Part shown: positions 61,701 to 64,000 of the stretch, in pieces
Layout of the letters: each line of letters begins with the position of its first letter
How positions within the stretch are numbered: the first letter of the stretch is position 1
Assembly: GCA_035610365.1 (NCBI GenBank)
Contig: CM069433.1
Coordinates: 81,254,236-81,318,235 of the forward strand
Length of the DNA stretch: 64,000 bases
Reading direction: 5' to 3'
Source: Aquatica leii
Taxonomy: Eukaryota; Arthropoda; Insecta; Coleoptera; Lampyridae
Position numbers and translations under genes: made by a program
Notes under the pieces: generated by a model
Database searches by the model: none
Told to the model about the DNA's origin: nothing
The model's input: the letters and a program-made list of their open reading frames with translations, nothing else

Positions 61701-64000
61701 AAAATTGCAATCAATTACACTTTTTGATAAGTATAAAACTATTATCCCATCTTAAATTACTTTTAATGCGTTTAAATGTTTAAATAATTTGCTTTACAGA
61801 GTAACTATACTTATCTGCATTTATTGCCGTATCGCCAAAAATTAAAGTCGACTGTATTACTCTATCCTGAACCACTTTTATTGCGTTTAAATCTTATTAT
61901 TTTTAAAAAGAAACAGCGATATTTTAGTTATCTAAAATATAGTTTGCGTCAGTAAATAGGTTTAACATAGTATGTAATCTAATAGTATCCTATACCTAAA
62001 ATCAAGATATAGAAGATATTTCATTTAAGATAAGAAATAATCGAAACTGTTACAATATAAAAAAATATTCTGCTATTTCTAAACACAATAGGCATCTAGA
62101 TCTAGATCTATAGAACATTCTAATATTATTCAATGGGTAACTAAAAAGTGCATTTTCTGGTAAATAAAAAGATATGACGTTCTATTTAAATTAGTAAAGT
62201 TATAGCCACTTAAATTTCTTAATTTATAGGTTTTAATTTTTGAACAACCTGTGTAAGATGTATCATTTATTATTATTGGAACATATAATATGATCTGTCA
62301 TAACACTTTACTGCAAATTTTGTTTTCGTAACCTATAATGTAATGTAATAATATAGTTTCATTTAAAAAAAACACAACTTTGATACTTTTACGGCTTTTG
62401 CAATATACCTTGTATAACAACAATTTTAAAAAATAACCATAATAAACCTCTACATATTCTAAAAATAAAACTTTTTGAAAGTCACGTATATTGGTCACAA
62501 TATTCCGAGATGTATAGCGTAAATAACCCTGTATATTTAGTGATTACGTAAAACATTTGAATTTCAAACTTGTCAGATTAAGTACTACCAAAATTATGTT
62601 TTTGATGTTTTCAATGTGGTTCTTTTTTAATTTTTTTCAAAAATTTCACAAGCGTAGGATAAAAAGTAATGTATGTTACTCTCGTCAAAAGTCTCATAAC
62701 ATAACTCATTCTCATGCAGCGCTCGGCATGGGGTTAGCGTGCGTTATGCTGCGCTTTACTTTCGACGTTTATTATATAAATTATTATTTAAAAAAATTAA
62801 TATTTTGTTGAAAAGGAATTAATGACAAAATATAATAACTAATTACAAAAAATTATAATTTATTTATAGAAAACTATTTAGGTGATTTTACATAAAATAC
62901 AATAACATAAACATGTATAACAAAAGTAATAAGTAAGTAACATAAACATCTTTACATTTTGACCAATGTTCTAAAAAAATTCATACTAATTTATTCTACC
63001 AAATTGTCCTTTTTTTGGAAAATATTTTGAATGAACAGGTATAATTTTTTTCGACAAAAAACGTTTAATAGTTTTTTGAACACGCATGAAAAATTACAGA
63101 AACAATGACCACAAGAACATACAAAACGTTAATAACCTAAATTACACGTTAATGTAGTGAAACCTGGTGAATTTAATGTGAAACCATAGCATTGATAATA
63201 ACGATTAAAACATTCATTATACATATATTGCTATATTTATTTTGTTTTCAATAACGGTTCTGTAACATTCTTTTTAAATTAAAAAAACAGATACTTATTT
63301 TGAATGATTTTGACCGCTGGGCAGATTTAACACAATAAATTCTTTCGATGTCATAGCATAGTACTTTTTGTAATGAATTTCACAGCTGCCAAACTTGCTA
63401 TATGAGCACTTTAGATGGAAGTTTATGTCGTAAACAATGCACACTGACATTACAGTCTAATGCACAATTGATACCTTATTTTTTTATTTCTATAATTTAC
63501 AAGTTTTGTTTTTTTTATGTTTTTGTTTAGATTTATATGGTAACAAACCTTCTTATGCTTTTTATGCATATTTTGGTAATTTTTAGACATTAATTGTGAT
63601 TGAAAAATTAATTTAGACAAATAAATGATTAATGTAAAGTCAAAATTCAATATATAGGCTGGTGAAGACAGGAAACAACACATACAAAGAAAATGTTTTA
63701 TTTTATTAAAAGACGAACCAAAGGCGAAAAAACACCAGAACAGTTTTTTAATCAACGTCCAACTTACCTCAACTCTAAAACAAAAACCGTGACTACTTGA
63801 TCATATAAAATATAAACTAAATTCAAATAAAAATAAAAATTGCAATAATATAACTAATTATTTACACTATTCGAGTATCCTGCTGCTTAATGTCTCTATT
63901 AAGTATTTTCTCACGCACTATAGTACTTCAAGTAACCCGGTCGCTTACGAACACGTTTTTCTCTATTTTTGTAGTCATCAATTTTAACTTACACGATGAA
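58766..64000. other. AT-rich non-coding stretch to the window end
   Basis: No gene is supported. The only structure seen is the diverged tandem duplication at 61627-61910. A minus-strand GTAAGT near 63764 could be a splice donor, but no exon is recognisable. Confidence 0.5.
61627..61910. repeat. Diverged tandem duplication, period about 172 bp
   Basis: TAACAATATTTATCTATATTTATT at about 61629 is echoed by TAACTATACTTATCTGCATT at 61801. The shared order continues with ACCGT/GCCGT, a TTAAA word, TATCC and ACTTTTAaTGCGTTTAAAT against ACTTTTATTGCGTTTAAAT. Identity is only moderate, so the duplication is old. Confidence 0.6.

Noticed and set aside
63450..63755. A 101-codon minus-strand frame near the window end
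   Set aside because: Composition is AT-noise, with runs of K, I, N and F, and no domain pattern.

Overview
The window is arthropod nuclear DNA, almost certainly from an insect. It is very AT-rich, its introns are about 50 bp with GT-AG ends, and its gene and transposon families (ILF2/NF45, a Snake-like serine protease, PIF/Harbinger, P, Kolobok-like, hAT, gypsy and BEL/Pao elements) fit an insect. The very short introns would suit a beetle, but the sequence does not settle the order.

Only one intact host gene is clear: a two-exon ILF2/NF45 gene (1507-2741, + strand). A broken S1-family serine protease (30522-32249) and a possible CENP-B/pogo-like exon pair running off the left edge are the other gene-like loci of note. 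A short degenerate protein remnant (58495-58765) is not assigned to a family.

Much of the rest is layered mobile DNA. From 3.9 to 17.1 kb there is a series of elements with CCC-starting terminal inverted repeats, two-base target duplications, and family-specific short words repeated in the subterminal regions. They are 3890-7819 with 4329-6724 nested inside, 9783-12593 and 14359-16352, with a fifth at 26530-28759. From 18.2 to 26.1 kb a Harbinger element is split by a 6-kb TTAA-flanked Kolobok-like element, which is itself split by a 3.6-kb P element. Removing the TTAA insert would leave the Harbinger transposase in frame. From 32.8 to 39.9 kb a gypsy-like LTR retrotransposon is split by a 4-kb hAT, which holds a 1.1-kb hAT with an 8-bp duplication and a small fold-back insertion. 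Two BEL/Pao relics lie on the minus strand at 45.1-48.3 and 54.4-57.7 kb. Both have lost the reverse-transcriptase core.

The least explained signal is the CCC-terminated class. Five elements share one architecture but differ in sequence, and one carries a coding exon that may be the N-terminus of their unidentified transposase. The stretches 41-45, 48.3-54.4 and 57.7-64 kb are AT-rich and show almost no coding signal.
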